Shown: positions 12,283-22,955 of the stretch, one piece after another
How the letters are laid out: every line of letters begins with the position of its first letter
Numbering within the stretch: position 1 is the stretch's first letter
DNA from: Cavia porcellus
Taxonomy: Eukaryota > Chordata > Mammalia > Rodentia > Caviidae
DNA length: 64,000 nucleotides
NCBI RefSeq assembly: GCF_034190915.1
Contig: NW_026947486.1
Span: forward strand, 27,005,344 to 27,069,343
Reading direction: 5' to 3'
Notes under the pieces: generated by a model
What the model was told of the DNA's origin: nothing
The model's input: the letters and a program-made list of their open reading frames with translations, nothing else
Database searches by the model: none
Made by a program: the position numbers and the translations under genes

Positions 12283-13510
12283 CTATTTGTAAATATCTCA
12301 ATGTGATCATTGTTTAGAGCTGAGCAGTACTCCATTGTATAAAAATACCACATCTTTTTTTATCCATTCCTCAGTTGATGAACACTTAGGTTGTTTCCAA
12401 GTTCTGGCTATTACAAATTGTGCTGCAATAAACATAGGTTCACATATATCACTGTGGTATGATGTTTTCAGTTTTTCTGAGAATATGGATAGAAGTGAAT
12501 AGCTGGAAAAAATGGGACTTCCAATCCCAGCTTTTTGAGAAATCCAGACTGACATCCACAGTGGTTGCACCAGTCTAAACTCCCACCAACAGTGCAGGAG
12601 AGTTCGTTTTTCCCCACAGCTTCTCCAGCATTTGTTGTTGGTAGTTTTCTTGATCCTGTCCATTCTTTCAGAGTGAGATGGAATCTCAATGTGGTTTTAA
12701 TTTGCATTTCTCTCATGACTAATGATGATGAACATTTTTTCATGTATTTATTTGCCACTTGTATTGCTTCATCTGAGAAGTGTGTATTCCTCTCAGATGC
12801 CCATTTTGGGATTGGATCTTTGAATTTTGGGGGTCTGATTTTTTTAATTCTTTATATGTTTTAGACAGAAGTCCTTGGTCTGAGGGAGAGTTCACTAAGA
12901 TTTTTTCCCAGTTTGTGGGTTTTCTTTTCACTATGCTGGAGATTTCTTTTGATGAGCAGAAACTTTTAATAAGAGGTGATCTCAGTTATTGATTCTGGGA
13001 AATATTTCCTGTGTGGTTTGATTCCTGTTCATGAATTCTCTACCTACCCGTATGTCTTCAAGATTTTTACCCAATTTGTCTTCCAATAGATTTAGTGTTT
13101 CTGTTGTAATATTCAGATCTTTGATGCATTTAGATTTTAATTTAGTATATGGTGATAGGCATAGGTCTAGTGTTAGTTTTCAGTATGTGTAGAGCCAGGT
13201 TTTCCAACACCATTTGACAAAGATGTTGTTGTTCTTCCAGTGAACATGTTTGGCCCCTTTATCAACAATTAAGTTGGTTGAGTGTGTTTGTAGTTGTGGT
13301 TGTATCTTCTAATCTATTCCATTGATCTTTGGCTCTTTTCTTCCAGTACCATGTTGACTTTACTACAGTTGCTTTGTAGTATAACTTCAAGTCAGGCATT
13401 GTGATGCCTCCTGCCTTGCCTTTGCTGCTTAGAACAGTCTTTGCTATTCTAGGTCTCTTCTGGTTCCAGGTGAATTTGAGGAATGATTTCTCTAGATCCT
13501 TAAGAGATGT
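12283..13510 (-). mobile_element. ORF2 C-terminus of the twin-primed LINE-1
   Basis: Right-hand continuation of the 8332-9023 element after copy A. Minus-strand translation gives the post-RT region and cysteine-rich end in broken frames (for example the open piece at 13262-13516 with [16 protein letters not shown] and [17 protein letters not shown]). It ends abruptly at about 13510 where the strand of the L1 code reverses. Confidence 0.8.
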
Positions 13511-14348
13511 TGGCAAATAGGATGCAGTAAGTCATCAAGAAGTTTATACACCATGACCCAGTGGGATTCATCCCAGGCATGCAGGGATGGTTCAACATAA
13601 GTAAATCAATAAATGTAATCCACCATTATCAATAAAGCCAAAAGTAAGAGTCACATGATCATTTCTATAGATGCAGAAAAAGCTTCTGATAAGGTCCAAG
13701 ATTCATTTATGATCAGAAATTTACAGAAAATTTGAATAGATGGTCTTTACTTAAATATAATAAAGGCCATCTATGACAAACCAACATCTAGTATCATACT
13801 AACTGGCCCAAACTGAATGCCTTTATCTTAAAATCAGGCACAAGACAAGGATGTCCCTTGTCACCACTCATATTTAATATAGTACTGGAAATACTAGCCA
13901 GAGCAGTTAGACAAGAGAGAGAAGTAAAATGGGTAAAGATAGGAAGAGAAGAAGTTAAAGTATCATTATTTGCAGATGACATGGTACTTTACATAGAAGA
14001 CCCCCAAATCTCCATTGAAAGACCCCTAGATGTAATAAATAAGTTCAGCAATGTAGCTGGATACAAAATCAATACTCAAAAATCATAGCATTTTTATATA
14101 CTGACAACAAAATCACAGAGAGAATAAGGAAAGAAATAAGAAAATAAGGAAGCCACACCTTTCATGCTAGCATCCAAAAAAATGAAATAGGAATTATTCT
14201 CACGAAAGCAGTGAAAGACCTATATAGGGAAAATTATAATACACTGAAAAAAGAAATTGAAGAGGATCTCAGAAAATGGAAAGACATTCCTTGCTCATGG
14301 ATAGGAAGAATAAATATTGTGAAAATGGCCATTCTCCCAAAACTGCAA
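13511..14348 (+). mobile_element. Inverted RT segment of the twin-primed LINE-1
   Basis: Plus-strand ORF2 RT code beginning near 'ANRMQ', passing [15 protein letters not shown] text, an intact FADD motif at 13969-13980 and [20 protein letters not shown] at the end. Several stops and small indels are present. Its order relative to the minus-strand part is that of a 5' inversion made during target-primed reverse transcription. Confidence 0.8.
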
Positions 14349-14572
14349 TTAGTGAGAGTTTTTACATTTACATTTATTAGGGAGATTTGCCTGTGTTTTT
14401 TTTTTTTTTTTTTTTTTTTTTTTGGCAGAGTTATTCGCTGGTTTTGGTATTAGGCTAGTACTTGCTTCCAAAAATGATTTTCCAGTATTAGTTCCATTCC
14501 AATTTCATTAAAGGTTTTCAGTATTAGTGGTTTTAATTCTTCTCTGACTGTCCTGTAGAATTCTACAGCAAT
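14349..14572 (-). mobile_element. Host LINE-1 ORF2 (RT N-part), continuation
   Basis: Resumes the L1 of 8015-8331 after the nested stack. It contains a 28-base T run at 14396-14423 and ends near CAAT at 14569-14572, where L1 similarity is lost. The L1 text is picked up again at 17095. Confidence 0.7.
14396..14423. repeat. T28 homopolymer
   Basis: Twenty-eight consecutive T, inside minus-strand L1 ORF2. It could be a remnant poly(A) of a lost insertion or a slippage expansion. Confidence 0.95.
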
Positions 14573-14747
14573 AGACTTCTTGAGCAACCATCATTGAAGC
14601 CTCTTAGGGATTATATCCATCCTTTTTCCTCATTTTGTTTGTGTTCCACAGGGACACTAGCCTATAAAGAAAATACTTGTTTAATTTGAAGATACCCGAT
14701 TTTGTCTTTTTTCTTTTTATTTAATATTTAAAGCTACTTATTTATTT

Positions 14748-14910
14748 ACTTATTTCTTTGGTCTTTCTGAGGCAGAGTGTTGATATTCAGTTCAGATTGG
14801 CCTTCAACTCACTTTGTAGCCCAGACTGGTCTCCAACTAGCAGCAATCCTTCTGCCTTAGCCTCCCAAGTGCTAAATTAGACATCCATCACATACCCAAC
14901 TCCCTCACAC
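14748..14910 (-). mobile_element. B1-like SINE, diverged
   Basis: Minus-strand 7SL-derived SINE recognised from GCCTTCAACTCACTTTGTAG, CCCAGACTGGTCTCCAACT and CCTTCTGCCTTAGCCTCCCA. It is substantially diverged and lies in the non-L1 block. Confidence 0.7.
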
Positions 14911-16490
14911 ATCTTTGTCTCTCAGCTATATCTAGGAGAGATTTCAGATAATACTGATAAGAACACTGAGCCATTTAGAAGACTTACTCAGAACTATGAG
15001 CTAGTCTGGAAAGATGTAATGTTACTATTAAACCAAACACTGAAAAACACTTGAGAAACCAGCAGCATTACAAGATGCAACTGAGCTTGAGGGTGAATAA
15101 CATATTGTATTCATACATTTTACAAGAGCAGAAAAACCAGTTCCCACTAGATCCCATGCAGTCCCTATCCAAGACCCCTAATGACCTAACAATCCGACAG
15201 GAGACTGAAGTACAGGAATTTCCAGACATGCATTCTTGAAGGTCTAAGATGAATGAGAACTGAGCTCTACAATTATTTTAAATTGTTAGCTATTCAGCAA
15301 GAGAAGAATGAGAACCCCTCTGGCTTATAGATTGTAAAAGGCATTGGTAAAACATATATTCTTAGCTCCTGATTTGATAGGACAGACTATTCTTAAAGAT
15401 GAGTTTATTACCCAGCCAGCCTCTCATATTAGAAAAAGAAGCTACAGAGTTTACTTTTGCTCCATATAGTCCAATTGATACTTTAGTAAAAATCATCTGT
15501 TTGCTATGTTATAAGCAGAATGAGGAGGAAACCAAAGGAAGAAAGCAAAGAGACCATGAGAAAGCAACTATATTTGTTGTGACCTTAGCAACAATTGACA
15601 CTTTTTGATTCTTGGGGCTCCAAGAAGAGTTTGCTGGCTCCCAATCTCACTTGCTACTACTGAGTAACTTGCTACCACATAAGTAACCAAGACTGTTGTG
15701 GAGGAAAAATACAGCATAATCCTGGACATTGGTACGTGTTTCTTTGTCCTTCTCTTCAACTCTGGCCTTCCTTCTTGCTGTCACACCACAATAAAAGGAG
15801 TCACCAAAAAATTAAAAAAAAATCACTTAAGTTATTACTCGGTTGACTTTCTCTTCACTTACTCCTCTTAGTTATGCCTAAAGTCCAGCTTCCATCTTAT
15901 GGAGAGATATTTTATCCTGCCAAATACTACAATATATATGCAAGTTGTCAGCTAATCAAAATCATATTTAGACTTGATTTTACAAATACAATATATATTG
16001 TTGTCTGTGTACAGTAATTTCGAATGTTACATTGGTTACAAGTAGTATATTATTATAATCTCATTTGCAAGTCAGCAAAATTTTGGATATAATTACAGAC
16101 GAAATTGGAGGGAGTTATGACAAAATATCAGACTCTATCAGTAGAGGGATTTAAGAGCCATTGAGTTACAATTGCTTTTCCAGTCCCTGAAAAAGTTTCT
16201 TGATTTGCCTGTCAGTTCTACTGTTCATGCTTTGATTATACATGCTCTAATTTCTTAAAAATTTATTTCTCCCTAGAAGCTGCCAAAGCCCAAGTGATGA
16301 TATCAATAAAATCAATGACAATTATGCTAGATTCTTTTGACTGGGAGCTACCAGATCAACCTTGTCAAAAGAGAATTATATGACACATATTGAAACCTTA
16401 ACTAACTCTACTCTATGGGCATCATGGTCTGTCTTTCCTGAATAAAGAAGTAAAATCAATGAGAAAAGCCGTTCTCTGAAATCAGATGGC

Positions 16491-16566
16491 AGGGCTAGAG
16501 ATTTACCTTAGTATCTTGCCTGGTAAGTGTGAGGTCATGAGTTTAATCCCTGGTACAAAAACAAAT
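16491..16566 (+). mobile_element. ID SINE, internally shortened
   Basis: Starts AGGGCTAGAGATTTACCTTA and ends GTCATGAGTTTAATCCCTGG followed by a short A-rich tail. Compared with the ID at 42728 the middle is shortened and the A box mutated. Confidence 0.65.
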
Positions 16567-16781
16567 TGGATGGTATTAGATATGCTAACACAAGCACAAG
16601 GGGATACTTGTGCAATTACAAAACTGAATGTTGTATGTACATTCCTTATACTACTACTAAAGTCTCAATAGCTATTGAAGATATTAGATGACAGGTTAAT
16701 GATATGTCAGGTTCTGAAATTCCCAAGATCTTCTCCTTATCCTCTATATAGAAAGCTATTAATAGTTCCTTCTGGTGGAAA

Positions 16782-16912
16782 CATTTGTTGGCTCTATTTG
16801 GAATTATACTATTGATCTTATTATTTGGCCCATGCATACTCAAATGTTTATTTGGCCTTGTCTCCTCTGAACTTAAAGCTGTATGTATATCCAAGACAAG
16901 AATGCATGGTAC
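16782..16912 (+). pseudogene. Env transmembrane tail, gammaretrovirus-like ERV
   Basis: From about 16782 one frame gives a hydrophobic segment followed by LILLFGPCIL and a short polar tail. LLFGPC at the end of the membrane anchor is a hallmark of the TM subunit of gammaretrovirus-type envelopes (established knowledge). Upstream frames have stops and the remaining env is not recognisable, so this is a relic. Env TM anchors the glycoprotein in the membrane in the living virus; no such function is possible here. The match is short, so a chance hydrophobic stretch is not excluded. Confidence 0.5.
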
Positions 16913-17094
16913 TGATTGAGAGCCTTTTTGTAGAACCCTGTGTGGAGTATGTCTGACTGCCCATCACAACTATAACCATCTTCAGCTGGAATTAGCCAGA
17001 CTGATCTTCACCCCTTAGATACTCATGGCTGTTAGAGGTACTATTCCAGATGGCAGGATATTATAGATATCTAAGTTAGGTAGAAGTAACTAAG

Positions 17095-17131
17095 TAGTCA
17101 ATCCATCAAGATTTGGACTTTTCTTTGTTGG
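17095..17131. repeat. 37-bp direct repeat, left copy
   Basis: L1 ORF2 sequence (minus sense), identical over 37 bp to 17706-17742. The pair brackets a 574-bp insert and looks like a long target-site duplication. Confidence 0.9.
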
Positions 17132-17705
17132 CAATCAAACAGGGCTGGGCCTTTAGAGGTCAATGCAGAAGACACCTGTGGGTGGAGCTGTATTTAGTGG
17201 AGACTAGACTTCAAGAAAAAGAGGAGCTACTCACCCATGTACTTCCCCAAGGAATGAAGAGCAGTGCTCAATATTCTAATAGACATCAACCACCTTGGAA
17301 GGCAGACCAAAGCCTCTTTAATGCATCCCTCCAAGAACTTTCTTGACTTTCCAATGTGCACTCGCTACTTGGCTTGCTTCCCCATTTGTTCCTCATTTAG
17401 TCAATATTACTTGAGGAACTATACTTGTTGTAAGCTTATTGGTTCATTAGAGTTTTATCCCACCTCACACCCACCTTGTGATTTCCCATTGGATCAATAT
17501 AAGTGACTATTCTTGTAATCTTAGTTGACTATAGTGTTGTCCCACCTTGAACCTGCCTCATCTCATGGCTTTGCTCAAGAAAACACCATTGAGAAATGGG
17601 GTCAGTGGGCAACTGACTTTCCATTCTAGCTGCTGTCCTAGAATACAGCTATCTTTCTCAATAACTTCTTTCTACTCTTAAAAATAATAAAAAATAATAA
17701 AATAA
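17132..17705 (+). mobile_element. A-tailed 574-bp insert, LTR-transcript-like
   Basis: Non-L1 sequence ending in TCTCAATAACTTCTTTCTACTC and then an A/T-rich tail (about 17678-17705, AATAATAAAAAATAAT). The near-AATAAA signal about 20 bp before an A-rich tail, plus the 37-bp flanking repeat, suggests an RNA polyadenylated at the R region of an LTR and inserted by L1 machinery. Two small frames (17113-17346, 17264-17506) have no recognised similarity. A plain LTR fragment remains possible, but LTR integration would give a 4-6 bp duplication. Confidence 0.5.
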
Positions 17706-17742
17706 TAGTCAATCCATCAAGATTTGGACTTTTCTTTGTTGG
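17706..17742. repeat. 37-bp direct repeat, right copy
   Basis: Identical to 17095-17131. L1 ORF2 text continues directly after it on the minus strand. Confidence 0.9.
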
Positions 17743-19300
17743 TAAGCTTTTAGTTATATTTGGAATTTAATAACCTAAATTTAATTTAATAACCCTGATA
17801 CAGGGTTATTTTGAAATTTTGTATCTTGATTGGAAATTCATTTTTGTCTAGGAATTTGTCCACTTCTTTTGCTTTCCACTTTATTAGAGTATAGTTTTTG
17901 AAGTAGATATTGATGGTTTTATGGATTTCTGTGGGGTTGGCTTTGATTTACTCCTTTTCATTCCTAATTGCTTGAATTGAAGTATTTTATTTTTTGATGT
18001 TGTTTAGTAAAGGTTCCTCAATTTTATTTAACATTTCAAAAAACTAACACTTCACTGAGGACTTACCTCAAACCTCAACAGCATAAGCACCTACCTGGCA
18101 AGTGGAAGGTTATGAGTTTGATCCTTGATACAAAAAAACCACAAACAAACAAACAAAAACCCCTAACACTTCAATTCATTAACTCTTTATATTGTTTTCT
18201 TAGTATGAATTGCACTAATTTTTGCTTTTATTTTAAAAATTTCCTCTTCCTACAACCTTTGCATTTCATTTATTCTTCTTTTTCTAGAAGTCTGAGGTTC
18301 AAAAGTAGGTTGTATATTTCAGCTCATTCTGTTATCCAGATATGATAATTTAGAGCTATAAATTTCATTCTTAGGACTACTTGCATTATGCCTCATAGGT
18401 TCTCATATTTTGTATTGGCAGTATTATTTAATTGTAGATACTGTTCAGTTTCTTCTCTAATTTGCTTTGAGATTCACTGGTTGTACAAGAGGGTGTTGTT
18501 TCATTTCCATATGTTTATGCAGTTTTTGTGGTTTCTTTCATTGTTGATTTCCAAGTTTCATTGTACTATGGAAAGAGAGTTTGCATGGGATGAATTCATT
18601 CCCACTGCATTTACTTAAGCAACTTTCTGAGCTAAAGTGTGGTCTACTTTTGAGAACATCTCAGGTACAGTTGAGAAGATTATGCATTCTGGTATTGTGG
18701 GGTGGAACACTCCATGGACACCTACAAAGTTAATTTGTTCACAGGTTAATTTAACTCTGAGATATCTTCAATGATTTTTAATCTAGTTGATCTATTTGTG
18801 AGAGTGACAGTGATTGTGATACCTGTTCACAATCATGCTAGTTTTTATTTATTTGATTTTTTATGTCTATTAATATTTGTTTTATGTAGGTAAGTGTAAC
18901 AGTATTTGGTGCATATATTCTTATGACTATTAACTCTTCTTGGAGTTTTTCCTTAACAAGTATCTTCTTCATGTCTTTTGATCAGTTTTGGCTTGAAGTT
19001 AATATTGTCTGCAAATAGAAGAGATACTCCTGTTATTTTCTGGGTTCATGTGGTATGGGCTATTGTTCTTCCTCCTTTACTTTCAGTCTGTCAATTTCTT
19101 TTAGAGTTAAATGTGTTTCTTGACTGCAGCATATTTCTGGAACTTCCTTCTTGATCCATTCTGCCAGTTTGTTTCTATCGATTTATGAGTTGAAACTGTT
19201 TATATTTATTGTAATAAATGGTATATATTGACTAATCTTTTTCGTGTTATTTTCTTGTTGTTATGTCTCTATCTTTTCCTTCTGTTTAATTGATTGCCTT
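17743..19300 (-). mobile_element. Host LINE-1 ORF2 N-terminus and endonuclease
   Basis: Minus-strand ORF2 continues from the RT N-terminus through the endonuclease domain towards the ORF2 start near 19250. Frames are broken by stops; an ID SINE sits at 18055-18162. This is the same L1 as 8015-8331 and 14349-14572. Confidence 0.7.
18055..18162 (+). mobile_element. ID SINE with A-rich tail
   Basis: Recognised from CAGCATAAGCACCTACCTGGC, GTTATGAGTTTGATCCTTG and a (CAAA)n tail. CTAACACTTCA flanks it on both sides (18044-18054, 18163-18173), a perfect 11-bp duplication of the L1 target. Confidence 0.85.
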
Positions 19301-20325
19301 GCCTTGCAGCTCCTTTTTGAGGAGGGGCTTCTGGTTTCACGATCTTTATCTTTGTAATATATTCTTCAGAGCATTCTGAAGAACTGCCTTGGTGGGCATG
19401 AATTTCTTCAGTTGTTCTTTTCAGAGAAGTATCTTATTTCTTCATTGAGTTTTGAAATATAGTTTTGTGGGGTATATCAATCTGGGTTGAGGTTTGTTTG
19501 TTTCTAAGGCTGTAAATACATCACTCTAAATTCTCCTTGATTTGAGGGTTTGTGTTGAGACATCTACTGTGCTTGGTTTTCCTTTACAGATGATTCATTT
19601 CTTTTCAATATCCACTTGTAATACTCTCTTCTTGTGCTGAATTTCTGGAAAATTGATTATTATTTCTCTTGGCATAGTTTATTTTGAGTGCCATATGCTT
19701 CATATACTTGCATGTCAAATTCTTTACCAATGTTTGGGACATTTCCTGCCTTTATTACTATAAATAGTTTTTTAATGCCATATTTGTTGTCTTTAACTTT
19801 TTCACTGACTCCAGTTACCTTTATGTTGTTTTTCTTTGCTTTATTTGTATCTGTTGAATCAATTTTTCATGGACTCTTGGTATATTTAAGATATATTTCT
19901 TTTCATGGTCACTAGTCAGAATCCTGTCTTCTAGATCTGATAATCTATTCTTGCCTTCATTCAGTCTGCTGCCTACACTTTCTATGGAGTTTTTAATCTC
20001 TTCGATTTGTATTTTGCTGTTTGATGGATTCTTTTTCTCCCCTATGTTTGGCTTTCATAGTTTTTATCATTTTCCTGTGTTTCTGTACTTCTTAATGTAT
20101 GTTTTCTTTATTGTCTTTCTTTTCAATAGTTATATCTTCTTGCATCTTAGAGAATATTTTTTCTATAGTCTCTTCCATTTCTTTTTTCACTTCTGTTGCT
20201 ATCATTTCAGAAAAGTCTTGGTGTTGTCATCTGGTTTTCTCTGTCACATTTTGTACTCCAATTTCTCTGCATGGTCTGGAGGTCTGGGATTGTATTTTGC
20301 TTCTTAGTCTTGTGATTTTATATTT
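19301..20325 (-). pseudogene. ORF1 of host LINE-1 (decayed)
   Basis: Minus-strand ORF1: C-terminal domain at the left (text around 19440-19570 matching the RNA-binding C-terminus), coiled-coil code to the right, start near 20325. Many stops and frameshifts. ORF1p would be the nucleic-acid chaperone of the L1 RNP; this copy cannot make it. Confidence 0.65.
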
Positions 20326-21517
20326 TATCTTGTTTTCTGTGTTGACATTTGTAGATTTGTTATGCTAGATAGCATTATCCCTGATATTGAGGCTTCACTA
20401 GGAAATGTCTGTTCCTCAGGAATGTCTTCTAGAAGTAGATGTTCCTTGGTCTTTGTGTCAATCTCAAGACCCTACCCCTCCCATGTATTTAGGATGAGAA
20501 GTTGCTGTCTATTTGGCTCAGAATACAATACTTTTGTACTGTACTCCTGTGGTGCGTATGACCCCTTACAATCACAGTATAATCATATAGGTGATAAAAC
20601 TGATTATAATGGGTATGACCCCTGGCTAAACTGATACAGTTAGCATTAACAACAGCTAACTACAGCTAAAAATAGCTAACAGTAGCATGACTACTGACAG
20701 ACAATGGTAGCTATTAGCCTGATACCTTTAACCGTAGGAGGAAATTCTATACTTTTACAATAAAATTAAGCATATACAAGGAACCTACATAAAATAATTT
20801 TCTTTTTCCTAGAGTGATTTTGCCTAGTGAATGTGTCTTCTCATGGTTAAAGGAGCAAAATAGAAAGATGAATGAGGTCAAATATAGTAGGAGGTTGGTT
20901 GGAGGGCCAAAGATGGTGGCCCAAGTTTTGGAGCACTGTGGGGCAAAACAGGAAATAAATGGAAAAGAAAGCTAAAGAATAATGAAGTGAACCAGAATGG
21001 AAAGAGACAATGTTTACTTATATATAAGTATCATGAAATCAAGTGGGATAATTGATGAAAGAGAGAAAGAAGATGAGTAGAAGAAAACAAAAAGAAGTTT
21101 GAAAAATCTAATTTGTGAAAGAAAGATAAAAAAGAGAAAAATAAAAGGGAGAGGAAACACAAAATACAAAAATAACCATAAGAAAATCAAGACAAGACAA
21201 ACCAAACCAAACAAAACAACTGCATCTGGGTAGATCAAGGAAATCCAATCATACCAGCAGAAAAGTTAAAATACAAAAATTCCTTTGGTGTCTATAGTTC
21301 TGGGGTTGGTCCAAATCAAATTCCAGAATTATGTTCTATACTCCAACCAAGTTTGTAGTGGTATTTATGCTGGATATGGGACTGATCTTGACCTCTAGCT
21401 GTGGGAGTGGGACTAGTCTTCTGTTGCTGGAGTTTCTCACTAGCCAATTAAAAAAGAAATGTGTGGCCCTACATGCCAGCTTCTGGTCTGTGTGTCTGTG
21501 TGCTTAAGCACAATTCT
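20326..21517 (-). mobile_element. Long LINE-1 5' UTR
   Basis: Sequence upstream of the ORF1 start on the minus strand. It parallels 39961-40840 and 55660-56110 (shared GAGAAGTTGCTGTCTATTTGG-type block and a purine-rich stretch near 21050-21200). It is AT-rich, non-monomeric and bounded at 21518 by an LTR. One arm of a perfect 74-bp inverted repeat lies inside it. Confidence 0.6.
20660..20733 (+). repeat. 74-bp inverted repeat, left arm
   Basis: Exact reverse complement of 22183-22256 over 74 of 74 bases by direct reading. The arm contains repeated ACAGCTAA/ATAGCTAA motifs. The left arm is part of an L1 5' UTR; the right arm is not in L1 context. Confidence 0.93.
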
Positions 21518-21830
21518 TGTTGTCTTAGTCACTTTTCTTCTTGTTGCTGGGACACAACACTCAACATCCAAAATCAAGGTTTTGGATGCTCACAGTTTTT
21601 GGAGCTTTCAGTGTGTAATCAACGGGCTGCAAGGCAGCATGGCATGGTGTGGTGGCAGCCACTATTGGTAGTAACAGGTAATAAAACTGACAAGAGCAAA
21701 AATGGAAGGGCGTGCCTCCTTCCTTATATCGTATGCTGGCTACTTGCTCCTGGGAGGGTGCAGCACTCACACTACCAATCCCAGTGCTAGACAATGAACC
21801 AATCAATAATGATAGACTTGGGGGCTCCTC
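21518..21830 (-). mobile_element. MaLR-like LTR, truncated
   Basis: Minus-strand relative of the LTRs at 662-1033 and 28168-28522: TGTTGTCTTAGTCACTTTTC at the left (LTR 3' end) and AGTGCTAGACAATGAACC towards the right. The 5' end is lost at about 21830, where GC-rich sequence starts. Confidence 0.6.
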
Positions 21831-22724
21831 TTCCTCCTTAGATGCCAGTGCTCTTTGCTCCAGGTGAGTTGAGAATCATGGTCTCAGGGACCAAGCAGGC
21901 TCAGCAGGTGAAGCCATTGGCTGTGGGACCAGATTGTGGTGGTCTGGTCCCCATGGTCTTGGAGAGACCCACCAGAAGATGGAGCTACTACAAAGACCTG
22001 TGGGGCCACTGGAAGGCAGTGAGAGTCTGTGGCCTCCCTCTGATGACTCGAGGTCCTCCCTGCATGCTTCTCCACCTAGAGCCAGATTTGATCACCTGGG
22101 AAGCAATCCTATGCCATGAATCCTGGGGTAACAAGGGTCAGACATGCCACAGGACAACAGGAGCCCACTTGGCTGGGACTTGGGTTAAAGGTATCAGGCT
22201 AATAGCTACCATTGTCTGTCAGTAGTCATGCTACTGTTAGCTATTTTTAGCTGTAGACCAAGGGGGTTTCTAGACAGCCCCATGTGCTGGGCTCCAGGTA
22301 CACAAGCACACAAGCCAGAGGACTCATTGCCTTGTCTGGGACCCCACTCTTCCTCTCTCCCTTACCCCTTCCTGCACAAGGGCACAGAAATAACCCATGT
22401 GCCTAGCTGCACCTTCTCAGGATTCTGGGCTGAAGGCTCCTTCAGGATCCCTGCCAGGACTGAGCTGATTTTGAGCCCAAGGCACTGGTGGTGTCCCCTC
22501 CCCACCTGTGCCCTGACCTTCCAGAGCAGAGGCCCTGGTCCTGCCAGCTTGGCTCAAGGGCGGGGTTTCTGTGCCTTTTGACCTTCCCAAGGGACCACCA
22601 CACCCAGCATTTTACACCCTTGTAGCTCCCAGAGCAGGTCCAGGGTAGGGGGAAGAGGTTTCTATTCTGGGCAGGGCCCTTTGTCTTCACTTGGTGGGGG
22701 GCATGAATAAAAGTTGAAGGTTCT
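21831..22724. other. GC-rich unassigned block
   Basis: About 0.9 kb clearly richer in GC than everything around it, between two pieces of MaLR-like LTR. It includes the right arm of the 74-bp inverted repeat. The longest open frames (about 127 aa at 21842-22225 and 117 aa at 22228-22581) show no motif I recognise, and GC-rich DNA opens frames by chance. It could be a captured gene fragment, an ERV interior or a repeat not known to me. Confidence 0.5.
22183..22256 (-). repeat. 74-bp inverted repeat, right arm
   Basis: Perfect inverted partner of 20660-20733, spaced by 1,449 bp. Similarity stops sharply at both ends. Confidence 0.93.
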
Positions 22725-22868
22725 GGCTGGGCCTGGCAGCACATGCCTGTAATCCCAACACTAGGGAGACTGAGGGAGGAGGGTCACTTTGATCTTGAGG
22801 CCAGCCTGGACTACAAAGTAAGTTCAAGGCCAACCTGCACTGCATAGCATGATCCTGTTTCAAAAAAT
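22725..22868 (+). mobile_element. B1-like SINE
   Basis: GGCTGGGCCTGGCAGCACAT start, GCCTGTAATCCCAACACTAG, the duplicated GAGGCCAGCCTGGACTAC / CAAGGCCAACCTGCACTG pair, and a short A-run end. The internal duplication is the rodent B1 hallmark. Confidence 0.85.
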
Positions 22869-22955
22869 AGTGCTAGACTCAGTCACTTTCTCAAGGCCCA
22901 CTCCCCACATGACCACATGAGGCTTTGGGGGGAACATCCTAACACAAACTATAAC
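22869..22955 (-). mobile_element. MaLR-like LTR, 5' piece
   Basis: Ends ATCCTAACACAAACTATAACA on the plus strand, the complement of the TGTTATAGTTTGTG start shared by this LTR type. GTGCTAGAC at its left overlaps the equivalent position of the 21518-21830 piece, so these are probably two fragments rather than one split LTR. Confidence 0.5.

Larger units (their letters stand above)
8332..14348 (-). mobile_element. LINE-1 insertion with 5' inversion (twin priming)
   Basis: One 5'-truncated L1 insertion. Its 3' UTR and ORF2 C-terminus lie on the minus strand (8332-9023 and 12283-13510), and its 5'-most segment is inverted onto the plus strand (13511-14348). Flanks carry a 15-bp duplication with two mismatches (8317-8331, 14349-14363). 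The inverted part ends at 'MAILPKL' and the non-inverted part starts at '[14 protein letters not shown]', positions close together in ORF2, as twin priming predicts. Copy A of the half-L1 (9024-12282) was inserted into it later. Confidence 0.8.
14573..17094. other. Non-L1 block inserted in L1, with ERV remnants
   Basis: Sequence unrelated to L1 between two parts of one L1 ORF2. It contains a minus-strand B1-like SINE, a partial ID and a short env-like reading frame, each listed separately. Many stops in all frames and no LTR pair recognised. Flanks share only CAAT (14569-14572, and within 17098-17103), compatible with a 4-bp retroviral duplication but weak. I read it as a decayed endogenous retrovirus fragment; most of it remains unassigned. 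Confidence 0.45.

Noticed and set aside
19688..20368. Membrane-protein genes (Phe/Ser/Leu-rich frames on the plus strand)
   Set aside because: These are antisense shadows of A-rich L1 ORF1 code; T-rich complements translate into Phe/Ser/Leu-rich strings.
22228..22581. A 117-aa frame in the GC-rich island as a gene
   Set aside because: No domain, signal or exon context; several overlapping frames on both strands point to composition.
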